Notes under the pieces: model-generated
The model's database searches: none
Told to the model about the DNA's origin: nothing
What the model saw: only the letters and a program-made list of their open reading frames with translations
Assembly: GCA_030180135.1 (NCBI GenBank)
Contig: CM058231.1
Coordinates: 47,006,235-47,070,234, forward strand
Direction of reading: 5' to 3'
DNA length: 64,000 nt
From: Orychophragmus violaceus
Lineage: Eukaryota; Streptophyta; Magnoliopsida; Brassicales; Brassicaceae
Program-made: the position numbers and the translations under genes
Shown: piece after piece, positions 34,451 through 45,043 of the stretch
How the letters are laid out: each line of letters begins with the position of its first letter
How positions within the stretch are numbered: the stretch's first letter is position 1

Positions 34451-35473
34451 TGATAGGTCTATAAGTTTTAATCCTATTCTACTGCAACAGTTATGCTATT
34501 ATAGTTTTTAGGATATCGAATCCACAGGGACTCTAGACGCTTGCGATAGATTATAGAATTTCAGGTTAAGCTAGGTAGAAGCGGTAGAAAGCAGTAAATC
34601 AAAATAGAAAGCAAGTAAACGGTTTGTAAATCAGAAGGCGAAGGCGTCTGGTCAAGGGAGTTCTCAGGAAATCAGGAGCACAAGCAATCAATCAATCGGG
34701 ATCTAATTAAGAACTGTTCTAGAACTGGAATCACGGAAGTATAAGAAGCCAACTTTCGTTGCGAATCCTATCTATATCTAACAACCTAGCAAGCCAACTT
34801 TCGTTGCGAATTCTAGAGTTCTAAACAAGCATTAATCTCAAGTTCTTTCGTTCACAATTCCTCTAAACCAAATTTCTTTGCGAGTAGATCAAATTGCTCA
34901 TCTGGGTTCTTTCTAGCTAATTAACCAACTTTTGTTGTGGAAATCAACCTAACATCATAAATCTGGGTAGCTACTTTAGATTAAGCATTAAGAACAACCC
35001 TAGATGAAGAACTAACAGATATGAATCCCTATAGATTGATCAACCTATAATTCCATGAAATCCCCTGTGAGAATCCCTAAACCTAACAGGTAAACTACTC
35101 AGATATGATCATCGAAACAGAAGACATCATGAATAGAAAACCAAATAGCATATAATAAAATAATGAACTGGGGTTCGAAATCCTCTCTCTTTCAAGAACA
35201 ACATCAGCCCCTAACTCTCTCTGAATGTAAAATAAAGCGTAGCCTAAACAATGGCTTAAAACCCTAATATATAAGTCTAAACACATTTTGGGCCTTTTTG
35301 CAAGTCTGGGAAGTTTCTGGGCAAAAACTGTAATTTTTCCAAAATGCAGATTTTTGGGCGCAGAACCCTGGAATCACCTTGCGTCGACCACTGCACAGAG
35401 TGCGTCGATCGTTGCAAGGTGATTTCGCAGCCAGTGAACTCTGTGAGATCTCTAAATAGTGCAGAATTGACCC
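34451..35473 (-). repeat. Athila-like 5' LTR, truncated
   Basis: Matches 31476-32504 with about 3% divergence and a 5-6 base deletion near 34487, then stops at TTGACCC and passes into LTR2 minisatellite (CGCGGTCGTCC). Confidence 0.82.
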
Positions 35474-35800
35474 GCGGTCGTCCGTGATCGTCCCACGGTC
35501 GTCTGTGAACGGACACGACTGTCCGTGAACGGATACGACCGTACGCAAATGGTCACGGTCGGCCTTACGTGGCCCGTGGTCGTCCGTACGTGACCCGCGG
35601 TCGTCCGGAAACAACCCGCGGTCGTCCGAGCACCATCCGCGTTCGTCCGTGCACGTCTGTGTGCGTCCGTGACGGTTACAATCGTTCGTGACGATCTGCG
35701 GTCGACCGTGTGCGACCCGCGGTCATCCGTGAACGACCCACGGTCGACCGTGCGCGACCCGCGGTCGTTCGTGAGCGACCCACGGACGGTTGCCCGGATT
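35474..35800. repeat. GC-rich minisatellite remnant in LTR2
   Basis: Tandem ACCCGCGGTCGTCCGT and GTGAACGGACACGACTGTCC units, strongly CpG-rich, matching 56100-56570 of LTR5. Confidence 0.75.
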
Positions 35801-36432
35801 TTCTTCTAATCTTCAAACGATTCTTCATGAGTTTCTGGGCTTTGATCTCTTGTTTTCCCATCCTTGAATTCCCTAGAAACCATTCTAAATCGCCCTTACA
35901 CATCCGGCCAATACCCATAGGTATTCCGGCCATAAATCCTCTCTTTTTCCTCTTTTTGATTAGTCTTTGCCTTAGGAAATCATGGGAATTCTTCCCTGGA
36001 CAGAATGTGCACGAAAATGGCCTCTTGGGGTCTATTTATAGGCTCCATTTCGCCCAGCAAATGCCCTTGGAGAAGGGTTGCCTTGGTTGGCCGAAAGGGT
36101 GCAACCTTCCAAGGTGCCCTTTCGTCATTGTGCCCTTTGGTCAGCTAGTGTCACTAGCTGACCAGCTGACCCAACACTTGAACACTCAAGCTAGTTGGGT
36201 TGAGCTGGTTGCCAGCTGATCTAGCTGACCAGCTGGACTGTTCAGCTCGTTTTAGCTGAACACTCTTGGTTCAGCTCGTTTCCTCTTAGCTGAGCTGCCT
36301 TTCAGCTGAGCTTAGCTTCCTTAAGACCTTGGAACACTTCTTCTTAGTCTTTACGAGGAGTCGTAAACTCTTTTGGTTCCAAGTCTCCTTTCCCCGATCC
36401 TCCTAGGGTGGGGTACCAGGTTCCAGGATATT

Positions 36433-38532
36433 ACACCCCAACCCGGCCTTCCTAGGCCGCGGTCGATGCGTTCTAGTGGTCAGGCCAAACCCTGGCCTGA
36501 ACCTCCCTAAAACCCGTACTATTTAAAATTTTCCTTTAGGACAAGTATTCCTCGGATCTCCTATTGACTTCTAGTCTTATATCCTTCATACTTAATTAAT
36601 ACCCAGCGGAAATACTACTTAACCATTTTATCGTTCTTCTAAAGAACGATCCATCCGTGAACCTCTTATTACTTTATTTACTTTCCTTAAAACTCTTTCG
36701 AGGTTCCGCTCTTATCTATCCGTTTTAACAACCTAAGTCTTTTACTTAGTTTGTTCCATTCAACTTATTCCGTTCTATTCATTCCTTTGAACCATAGAAG
36801 AGTATTCGAACGTGTACCTTAGCCTTTTAGCGAAGCCTTTGTGAAGTCATTCCCGATGTCCAGCTTAGCTCGTTCGTTCATCAACTCCTAGAACACACCC
36901 CCTTTGTACGTAGTCATTCAACCAACCATCCCCACATGACCGGAGTACAAAAGAGGTCTTCACGTTCTTTCCTTTGACCACCATTCTTTTCCAGCTTCAT
37001 CTTTGTCTCCTTTTTCATTCATGATCATAAGGCCGATCCGCGTCACGACCGTTCCTGGATCCGCGACAGTATCGCGATCCGCGGTCGTACGCGTTCGTTC
37101 ATATGTTCATCTGCACGGACGTCCGTAAGGCCATTCGTGTGACCGTCACGGTCATCCGTGAACAGACGCGACTGTCCGTGAACGGAGGCGACCGTTCGTG
37201 AACGGACACGACTGTCCATGAACGGTTACGGTCATCCGTACACAACCCCCATGCGTCCGTAATCGACCCACGGTCATCCGTATCGTCCCGCGGACGTACA
37301 TGATCGCACCGTGGTTGTCTGTGTACGACCCACAGTCATCCGTATGGTCCCGCGGACGTACGTGATCGAACCGCGGTCGTCCGTGTATGACCCACGGTCG
37401 TCCGTATCGTCCCACGGACGTTCGTGATCGACCCACGGTCGTCCGTATCGTCCTGCGGACGTACGTGATCGACCCACGGTCGTCTGTATCGTCCCACGGA
37501 TGTACGTGATCGTCCCACAGCCGTCCGTATCGTCCCGCAGACATACGTGATCGACCCGCGGTCGTCCTTGATCGTCCCGCGGTCATCCGTGAATGGACAC
37601 GACTGTCCGTGAACGGACAAGACCGAACGTAAAACGGTCACGGTCGTCCGTACGTGACCCGCGGTCGTCCGCGATCGACCCGCAGTCGTCCGTACTCGAC
37701 CCCCGGTCATCCGCGGACTGTCCCACGGACTCGTGACCGGTTTTTCTTCAATTCTTCAAGCGAATCTTCATCAAGTTCTGGGTTTTCTCTCTTGGTTTCC
37801 AGACTTAATTTTCCTAAGAAACCTTCCCAAATCTCCCATAGAACCCGCCTCCAATTCCTTGTAGAAACTGACCATAGAATCCCTTCTTTCTTCCATGAAT
37901 CATGTCGGTTTCTTCCTTGTTTGATTCTGAGATTTCACCCACGGCTTCTGCCCTTCTTAAAGCATGGAGATTTGGAGATTTTACCTTCAGAACACGTCCC
38001 CAAACTTTCTCTCCTTTGGCCGGCCAATCCCTTTGTTAAACCGGCCATAAATCCTTTGTTTTCTCTTGATATAACTTGGCCTTTGCCTTAGGATTTTTCT
38101 GGGTTTTTCCCCATGGAAAGATGCACGAAATTGGCCTCCTAAAGGAGTATTCATACTTCCTTGGGCGAATGGTTGCCTTTGGTTGGCCGAAAGGGTGCAA
38201 CCTTCCATCGTGCCCCTTCGCCATTTGTGCCCCTTGGTCAGCTAGTGTCACTAGCTGACCAGCTGACCCAACACTTGAACACTCATGCTAGCTGGGTTGA
38301 GCTGGTTGCTCGCTGAACCAGCTGACCAGCTAGACTGTTCAACTCGTTTCAGCTAAACACTCTTGGTTCAGCTCGTTTCCTCTTAGCTAGGCTGCCTTTC
38401 AGCTGAGCTTAGCTTCTTTAAGACCTTGGAACACTTCTTCTTAGTATTTACGACGAGTCGTAAACCCTTTTGGTTCCATGTCTCCTTTCCCCAATCCTCC
38501 TAGGGTGGGGTACCCGGTTCCGGGATGTTACA
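36433..38532 (-). repeat. LTR3 of the Gypsy-like backbone
   Basis: Type 'b' LTR of about 2.1 kb. It lacks the first four bases (TGAA) and shares ACA with the end of LTR2, so two LTRs are joined without any internal region. It ends GGATGTTACA at 38532 next to a polypurine tract. U3 carries the AGCTGA cluster (38237-38415), but the TATA position (near 38135-38150) is eroded. Confidence 0.8.
37270..37740. repeat. GC-rich minisatellite in LTR3
   Basis: At least six imperfect units of about 42-43 bp with TCCCGCGGACGTACGTGATCG and ACCCACGGTCGTCCGTATCG blocks, followed by AACGGACACGACTGTCCGTG blocks. It is the longest version in the window. Confidence 0.85.
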
Positions 38533-38695
38533 AGTTCTACCCCCCTTAAAAGGGATTCGTCCCCGAATCCGACTTAAGGAGTTTAGCCCGTTCAACTCTA
38601 TGAACCATTGGGCTAGTAACATCCCGAATATTAGCAGGACATAGCCATTCTATTTTCTCTCTATTCGGCCTAAGTCGATTATTGTTGTTTTTGCT
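38533..38695 (-). other. Type 'b' internal stub next to LTR3
   Basis: Begins with a minus-strand polypurine tract (AAGGGGGGTAGAACT) and GGGGACGAATCCC, then about 150 bp of unique sequence, then passes into type 'a' LTR sequence near 38685-38706. The rest of this internal region has been lost. Confidence 0.65.
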
Positions 38696-38971
38696 GGACC
38701 CATTCATCTAGGATCAAGTCGCGAATGACCGGACTTCCCCATTCCGTTCCCGCGCATGGACCATTCGTGCCCAGTATGCCGATCTTCGGTTAACCGCCCC
38801 AACGGCTACCATTCGATCGCGCCTAACTGTCCGAAGTTCTCTTATCCACTTACGGTTCATTCCGCGCTTAACCCGACTTGTGGCTCACGGTCTTGGCCAT
38901 GGCCGATCAACAACCAAACCACGGACTAAGCCGTCGAGAGATCCATACATTACCGGAGCAGGGATGTTACA
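38696..38971 (-). repeat. LTR4: truncated type 'a' LTR (U3 only)
   Basis: About 270 bp homologous to the end of LTR1 (28590-28861), ending CCGGAGCAGGGATGTTACA, followed by INT-2. The remainder of the LTR is absent. Confidence 0.75.
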
Positions 38972-40135
38972 AATATCCCCCACTAAATTGGGAATTCGTC
39001 CCCGAATTTGGTGGTGGTTAACTTTTGTGTATACCCTTCATGTCCCGGTTTGGTTTGCCTTTCCATTTCCCATTGACCTTAATCCGTCAAGACTTAATCA
39101 TTTCCCTGATTTTCGTCTTGTCTTAGACTTGATCAAATCTTGAACACAATCCTTAAGGACTTGATCAACACTTGATCCTTGCCCTCCATGGACTTGATCT
39201 TAGTGTCCCGATCTTAGTAAATCTCTTACTAGATAGTATTCAAGCCTTTTGTTCCCTGTAGGACTCGACCTCGGTTATGGTTCTTATGCATTCCCAATGC
39301 TAAACAACCTAACCCTTTTCCCCAAATGTAATGCCCACAAAACATTTGAAGAAGTGGGGTTCAGTGACAGACCAGCAATTGAATTATAGGACTTGGCCAT
39401 GCCAATGTCCTTAACCAGTTCGTAAACCCGTGGCGTCTCGGTTAGCGCTTAGCCTTTACCGTTCGACTTTCACTTCCACGTTTTACTTCTGATTACTGCT
39501 TTTTTTTTACAATGGAAGCATATCATTGGTCTTTCATTGTCACTTTCCTTCCCCTCGTCTTGCAAACAGCTTAGGCTCCTTTTGTCCCGGCCGTTGCACT
39601 TCGCACGTACTCTACTTGCCTTTACACTCCCCAAAGTGTGCTTCCATTGTTTCCGCAAGTGGTACCTTTGGTGCGGTTCCTGAAGGATGGCAATCAGCCC
39701 CAACTGAATCCCATTTCCTCCTTACTTTGCGGACAGTCGGATCCCTTGGTCCTTGTTGCCGCCTTTGCACATACTTTGGTGCGGAGATCTAGAGGTATGG
39801 TGATCAGCCCCAACTTAATCCCATTTTCTTCTTTACTTTGCAGACAGTCTTGGATCACTTGGTCCTTACTGCCGCCTTCGCACATACTTTGGCGCGGCCA
39901 TCGAGAGGTATGGTGACCAGCCCCCACTTAATCCCATTTTCCTCTATAGGTCCCTCCTGGTTTGGCCAGCCACTTTTTCCCGTGACTGCGCCCTTTTCCG
40001 GTTCATCTCGACACCGTTTTGCGACCTTGTTCTGAAAGCCTGCCCAAGACTGAGTGCCTCCTTGGTGCACTTGTCTCTGCGAGTAACCAATCATGCGAGC
40101 ATCGTCTTAGAAACAACTCCGCTCTGATACCAACT
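38972..40135 (-). other. Gypsy-like internal region INT-2 (1.16 kb)
   Basis: Polypurine tract at 38972 onward and intact iMet PBS (minus TTGGTATCAGAGC, 40121-40133). A degraded knuckle (CFHCKKK) is encoded near 39490-39515, minus strand. A roughly 125-bp segment with GCACATACTTTGG and ATCCCATTTTC is repeated about twice between 39690 and 39950. No intact gag or pol. Confidence 0.7.
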
Positions 40136-40872
40136 TGAAACACCCCGACCCGGCCACCCTAGGCCGCGGTCGATGCGTTCCAGTGGTCAGGCCAAACCCT
40201 GGCTTGAACCTCCCTAAATCCCGTCCTATTTAAAACTTTTCCCTTAGGAACAAGTATTCCTCAGATCTACTATTTGACTCCTAGTCTTAGATCCTTCATA
40301 CTTAAGATTACGCAGCGGAATTCCTTACTTAACCTTTATATCGTTCTTCTAAAGAACGATCCATCCAAGAACCTCTTATGATCCTTAATTATCCATTCTA
40401 ACAACCTAAGCCTTTACTTAGATTATTCCGATCACCTTATTCAGTTCTAATCGTTCTTAGATTTTTCGAGTACTTGAACTCGTACCTTAGCCTTTTAGGT
40501 GAAGTCGGTAAGAAGCCAGCCCGTGTCCAGCTTAGCTCGTCCTTCCATCAAATTGATAGAACATACCTCCCTTGTACATAGTCATTCAACCAACCATCCC
40601 CACATGACCAAGCACAAGAGAGGTCTTCTAGTTCCATCCTTGACCACCATATGTTCATGTTCAACCAAACACTTAGATTATGTTAAGGCTTATTTAATGT
40701 GTACCTTAACCCTTGTAGGGATTCTTTATGGAATTGTTTGGTCCGTTTAGCTCCCTTGTTTCCTTGCCCGATCAGTCCACTCATCGCTACACCATCTTGT
40801 CAGTTGGAAGCCGGAACCAATCTTAGGTGAGGTATGATCCATGATCAGTTCACTCATCGCGCGGGTCCAACC

Positions 40873-41518
40873 TGTTAGATTATGAGAGTGTTCATGGTTT
40901 AATTCACAGATTACAACCTAGCACACATAACTCAGATCTAGGTGATTTGCAGTTGAATCAAACAGATCATGATCATTACCTCTTTTAGAGTGCAGCGGAT
41001 TGATTGGTAATGTTGAGATCACTTAGAGCAGATGATTACCGGCTCCTCCTTGGTATCCACACGCTTACAAGCTATGGATCAGGTTGCTAAACCAAGCTGG
41101 AATGAATCAGAGAGAGAGAGCAGGTGGCTCAGAAAATCGCAGAGGGTTTTGGTGTCAAAGCCCTAGGCGCCATTCCTCTTCCTTATATGGGCCCAAGTTA
41201 TTAAACTAATGGCCTATTAGGATTTTGGGCCCAAGACACAAATCAGACAAAAGCCTGTATTTTAACTGGCCCATCTCTCTGTACAAATACAGTAAATGCC
41301 TTTGCATCTTACCGTATAAATTCCATTTAACTTTCCCGTTAGCTATGGTGTGTGACCCTTAGGGATCATACAATACTGGTAATATGTCCTAAACTTATAG
41401 ATCATGAGCGGGTTCTAGCAAGTCATCATGATCACCCAGTATTTATGACTTATGTCTGATCTCGACACTTATCATACTTTCTAGAGATAGTACGGTAGAT
41501 TTCAGGACATCCCCAACA
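40873..41518 (-). repeat. Copia-3 3' LTR (646 bp)
   Basis: TGTTAGATTATGAG...CCCCAACA on +. It carries a minus-strand TATA-like CCATATAAGGAAG near 41180-41192. The LTR is clearly homologous to those of Copia-2 and Copia-1, especially the CTAGAGATAGTACGGTAGAT end. Confidence 0.9.
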
Positions 41519-41809
41519 ATCACCCACTTGTACTGGAATCCTACATTCCCTAGTCCTTTTGTCTCAATATCTCGATCTGGCATAAGGCAAGATGCGTGTC
41601 ATCCTTATATAGCCAGACCATTTTAATCGGACCAGATTTGATACTGACAATTCAAACGACTTGGGCAAGTCCGTTTGGGAGTGGCCACTCTCTTACCAGC
41701 TATCAAGTCTCCGATTGGCCTAGAGATATTACCTCCGTTATACGGCAGGGACAAATCCCATCTTGTTCCATCACTATGAACTACACACTTCATAATACAC
41801 CCAACCAAG
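41519..41809 (-). other. Copia-3 3' untranslated segment, left of Copia-2
   Basis: Polypurine tract (minus AAGTGGGTGAT) and about 280 bp of 3' sequence. It continues at 49122 after Copia-2. No gene. Confidence 0.75.
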
Positions 41810-42489
41810 TGTTGGGAATGTCCTGAAATCTACCGTACTATCTCTAGAAAGTATGATAAGTGTCGAGATCAGACATAAGTCATAAGTACTGGGTGATCAT
41901 GATGGCTTGCTAGAGTCCGCTCTTGATCTATAAGTTTAAGACTTATTACCAGTATTGTATGATCCCTAAGGGTCACACACCATAGCTAACGGGAAAGTTA
42001 AAATGGAATTAATACGGTAAGATGCAAGGCATTTACTGTATTTGTACAGAGAGACTTGGGCCATTAGTTAATTACTTGGGCCCATATCGAGATACAGGAC
42101 TTGTGTCGATCGACACAGGTATATGTGTCGGTCGACACAACAGCGAAACCGAAACATCAGTTTAGGTTTATGACGAGTCGAGATATATAAGTCTTAGGTC
42201 TTATTATTTCGAAAGCAAGTCTGCGAATCTGAATAGAGCCGTCCTGTTTTCTCTCTGTTTCCTTCAACTTTGGTCTAGCAACCATCCCGAGCTTGTAAGA
42301 GTGTGGATACTCTAGGAGGAATAGGTGGTTCATCTGTTCGTTGATCTCGACATTACCATCCATCATTCCGCTGCAAAAGGTAATGTCCAGGTTTGGTTTT
42401 GTGATTCGTTCTGCAAGAACCTAGATCTGAGTTATATGTGCTAGGTTGCAATCTGTTAATTGAACCATGAACACACATATAATCCTACA
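41810..42489 (+). repeat. Copia-2 5' LTR (680 bp)
   Basis: TGTTGGGAATGTCC...AATCCTACA. TATA-like ATATATAAG at about 42183-42191. Two TGTCGATCGACACA-type palindromes lie 75-50 bp upstream (42104-42139). Confidence 0.92.
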
Positions 42490-42490
42490 G

Positions 42491-42505
42491 TGGTATCAGA
42501 GCGCC
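42491..42505 (+). other. Copia-2 primer-binding site (tRNA-iMet)
   Basis: TGGTATCAGAGCGCC, one base after the LTR. Confidence 0.92.
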
Positions 42506-44152
42506 AGGTTATTGGTTTTTGCTTTATGAATCTGATTTAGGTTGTTCTTACTGTTTAAAATCGAATTTGGTTAAGAAATTTGATCAGAAAACATGAAAAC
42601 CTAAGAATTAGATCGCATCAATCCGATTGAAAGCCATTGGTGTGCGATCTGGTCGCCCGTGTCGATCGACGAGGGAGCGAGGTATCGGTCGATATCGATC
42701 GATCCGATTGACATCTCGCGGTCCTGATGACCCGATTGACCCGAGCTGATACTCGCTAGTATCGATCGACATGAAAGACTCATATCGATCGATACGAAGG
42801 CGATGCCGAATGTTTCTGTGTTGATAATCGAATGATCTTGTTTGATAATCATAACTTGGTTTGATAATCATAACTTGGTTTGATAATCATAATGCAAAAG
42901 CATTGGGCCGTATGATGCCGAGGGCCGAGCATGTTGGATCATGGGCCTCGGGTGGATCATGGGCCCACACATTGCGTTAATGGGCCGAGTTGGATCTTGG
43001 ATCCGATTGTTTGGCCCATTAAAATTTTACGTCCCGCGAATAGTCAATCGGTTAAACCGAGCTTCGCGGTTCGTTGCCCAAAACCACACCGATTTAACCG
43101 GTCCATTTGATTGGCGGTTAATTGTGTGTTTAAAGCCTTAAACCGCAAGTTAAATCAAATTGGCTAAAACACTAGGTGTTTCTTCCCGGTTTTGGATTTA
43201 ACTGAACCGATCCAATTTATTGGTGGTTCAAGCGGTTAACCCAAATCGCGGTTTGCTGGAAATAATTTAATACTTGGTATTATTTAATTTCTGGTTAAAC
43301 CGGATTTAAATTCATAAAATTGAATTTTAACCTAAACCGAAGGCTGGTCTAAGTTTGATTTGGTTGGACCAAATAATTTAGAGCTGGTCTGGTTTAGTAA
43401 ATAACCGATGGTTTTGATAGTTAATTTGGTCTTGGACCAGAATTAATAAACCGGATCGGTTATGTCAAATTATTGGGCCAGCTGGAATTCTATGGTCTTG
43501 GGCCAAGAATTGGGCCTATAATTTGTGACCCAACCCTAAAATATTTATAAAATATTAAATTAGAAATTTCTATTTTTAGTAAGTTACTAAATTTAGAAAG
43601 TTTCTAAATTAAGAAAGTTTCCCAAAATAGTAATCTTCTATTTTTGGAAATAAAACTTGAAAATCCTCAAAACAATATCAAGCTTGGATGTCTTGCCCAA
43701 TCTTGTCAGCTACTTAACGCTTACTTGATTACAGATATGGCTTACAGTGTGAGGTGTCTGTTTTCGCGTAAGTAAAGTAGTATATAGTCACTAATTTCAT
43801 TGGGAGTCCCAGATTTTAGTGATTATTTGGCTGTAAGAGATTGGTTTCCTTGACTGGGCCATCGGGAGTCCCGGGCCTTGAGACATCTGGTGAATTTGGG
43901 CCTCGGGTCCAATTCACAACCGAGAGTTATTGGTTATAACTAGCTGTGTGTATGCTTACCAAGTAAAGCTAATTCCGGGTGACGGCCAGTGGCCCACTTT
44001 GGATTTAGCTGAACATGGGTCTCGGAATCATTGCATTCTTATGAGGTTAAACAAAGAAATTTTGAATGCAATGCGAGTTTTCTTATAAGTTGTTAAGATT
44101 ACTCTTTTATGAACTTAATAACTAAAACTCTATTTATCTCTAAATTTCAGCT
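42506..44152 (+). other. Copia-2 leader
   Basis: Holds a TCGATCGA-rich tract (42655-42800), three tandem copies of AACTTGGTTTGATAATCAT (about 42838-42895), AACCGG-rich stretches and GGAAACTTTCTAA-like motifs. It is homologous in large part to the Copia-1 leader in reverse. No supported gene. Confidence 0.7.
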
Positions 44153-45043
44153 ATGACAAGCACAAACAATCAAAACACTTTCTCGATCCGGTCTGTCCTT
44201 GAGATGGACAAACTGAACGGATCAAATTTCTTGACTTGGTCACGGAACCTGAGGCTAGTCCTCAGGCATGAGAGAAAGGACTATGTCCTTGAGAAAGCTC
44301 TCCCCGAGAGGATCGGATCCAAAGCCAGTCATGCAGTATATAATGCTTGGAATAAGCATTATAATGATGCGGTAGATGTGCGTGGTCTGATATTGGCTAC
44401 CATGGACTCAGATTTGCGGAAGCAATATGAGAACATGGAGTCGCCAATAGAGATGATCAGCAGCCTGAAATTGAAATTTCAGGAGCAGGTAAGGGTGGAG
44501 AGATACCAGTTGGTTAAATCTCTCACTAGCTGCAAGCTACCGATGGATTATCCAGTAAGTCCTCATATCAGTAAAATGATGGGTTACATTGATAACCTGA
44601 GGAAACTGGATTATCCAGTTAGCCAAGAATTGGCAACTGATATCATTCTGCAGTCACTGCCGTCAAGCTATGATGAGTTCGTAAGGAACTATATCAAGAA
44701 AGGCTTAACGAAGACGTTGACTGAACTGCATGATATGCTCAAGACAGTTGAGCCAAACGTGAAGAGTACCCTGTACAATCTCATGAATGAGAAGGGTAGG
44801 TTTACTAAACCTAATGCTAACAAGGGTGAAGACAAAGTTGCCCTGATTTTGAATCGTGGCAAGCGTGTGTCTTCTGAGCCCGAGTCAGATACCTCTTACG
44901 TTGGTAAGTGCTGCTACTGTAAAGAGATTGGGCATTGGAAGAGAGATTGCATTAAATTCATGGAAGATTATGAGGAGTTGAAGTTGATGTATGAAACTAC
45001 TTCCTCAGGTATTCATGTTATTACTTCAAGTTATACCTTATAG
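44153..45043 (+). CDS. gag: Copia-2 Gag (296 aa)
   Basis: Copia Gag, the structural particle protein. MDKLNGSNFLTWSRNLRLVL at the N-terminus, SQELATDIILQSLPSSYDEF near residue 165, and a CCHC knuckle CCYCKEIGHWKRDC near 255. About 90% identical by eye to Copia-1 Gag. The ORF ends at TAG (45041-45043) exactly where Copia-1 has AAG, and the frame continues afterwards with the protease motif VLDTGCGTDIC and the same WKELGMLPQP ending at 45171. So this is either Gag alone or a Gag with a readable stop before the protease motif. Start matches the family. Confidence 0.85.
   Translation: MTSTNNQNTFSIRSVLEMDKLNGSNFLTWSRNLRLVLRHERKDYVLEKALPERIGSKASHAVYNAWNKHYNDAVDVRGLILATMDSDLRKQYENMESPIEMISSLKLKFQEQVRVERYQLVKSLTSCKLPMDYPVSPHISKMMGYIDNLRKLDYPVSQELATDIILQSLPSSYDEFVRNYIKKGLTKTLTELHDMLKTVEPNVKSTLYNLMNEKGRFTKPNANKGEDKVALILNRGKRVSSEPESDTSYVGKCCYCKEIGHWKRDCIKFMEDYEELKLMYETTSSGIHVITSSYTL

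Larger units (their letters stand above)
31476..35473 (-). mobile_element. Athila/Tat-like Gypsy element, internally deleted and 5'-truncated
   Basis: 3' LTR is 31476-32643 (1168 bp, TGATAGG...TATATCA on +), followed by a polypurine tract (minus strand TGTGGGGGAGT). PBS TGGCGCCGTTGCCGGGG (34426-34444, minus), the tRNA-Asp-type site typical of Athila/Tat Gypsy elements, precedes the 5' LTR at 34451. That LTR is cut at about 35473, losing the 139 bp corresponding to 32505-32643. The interior is only 1.8 kb with a Gag piece and no pol. LTRs differ by roughly 3% plus small indels, so it is older than the Copia insertions. The left 5-bp flank is GTGCA; the right TSD is lost. Confidence 0.85.
30359..36435 (-). 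repeat. LTR2 of the Gypsy-like backbone, split by an Athila-like element
   Basis: Host parts 30359-31475 and 35474-36435. It ends on + with GGATATTACA (one mutation from GGATGTTACA) and carries the type 'b' U3. A TATA box CTATAAATAGA (minus strand) is at about 36031-36042 and an AGCTGA cluster lies upstream of it (36140-36310). Part of the GC minisatellite was lost with the end of the inserted element. Its end is fused directly to LTR3. Confidence 0.8.

Noticed and set aside
35710..36219. 169-codon plus ORF in LTR2 (and 56375-56809 in LTR5)
   Set aside because: Antisense across minisatellite and U3; frame is interrupted differently in LTR3; no domain.
37270..37740. CRISPR-like appearance of regularly spaced repeats
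   Set aside because: Unit and spacer are both repeated with gradual drift, period about 42 bp, in a plant LTR; a minisatellite, not repeat-spacer architecture.
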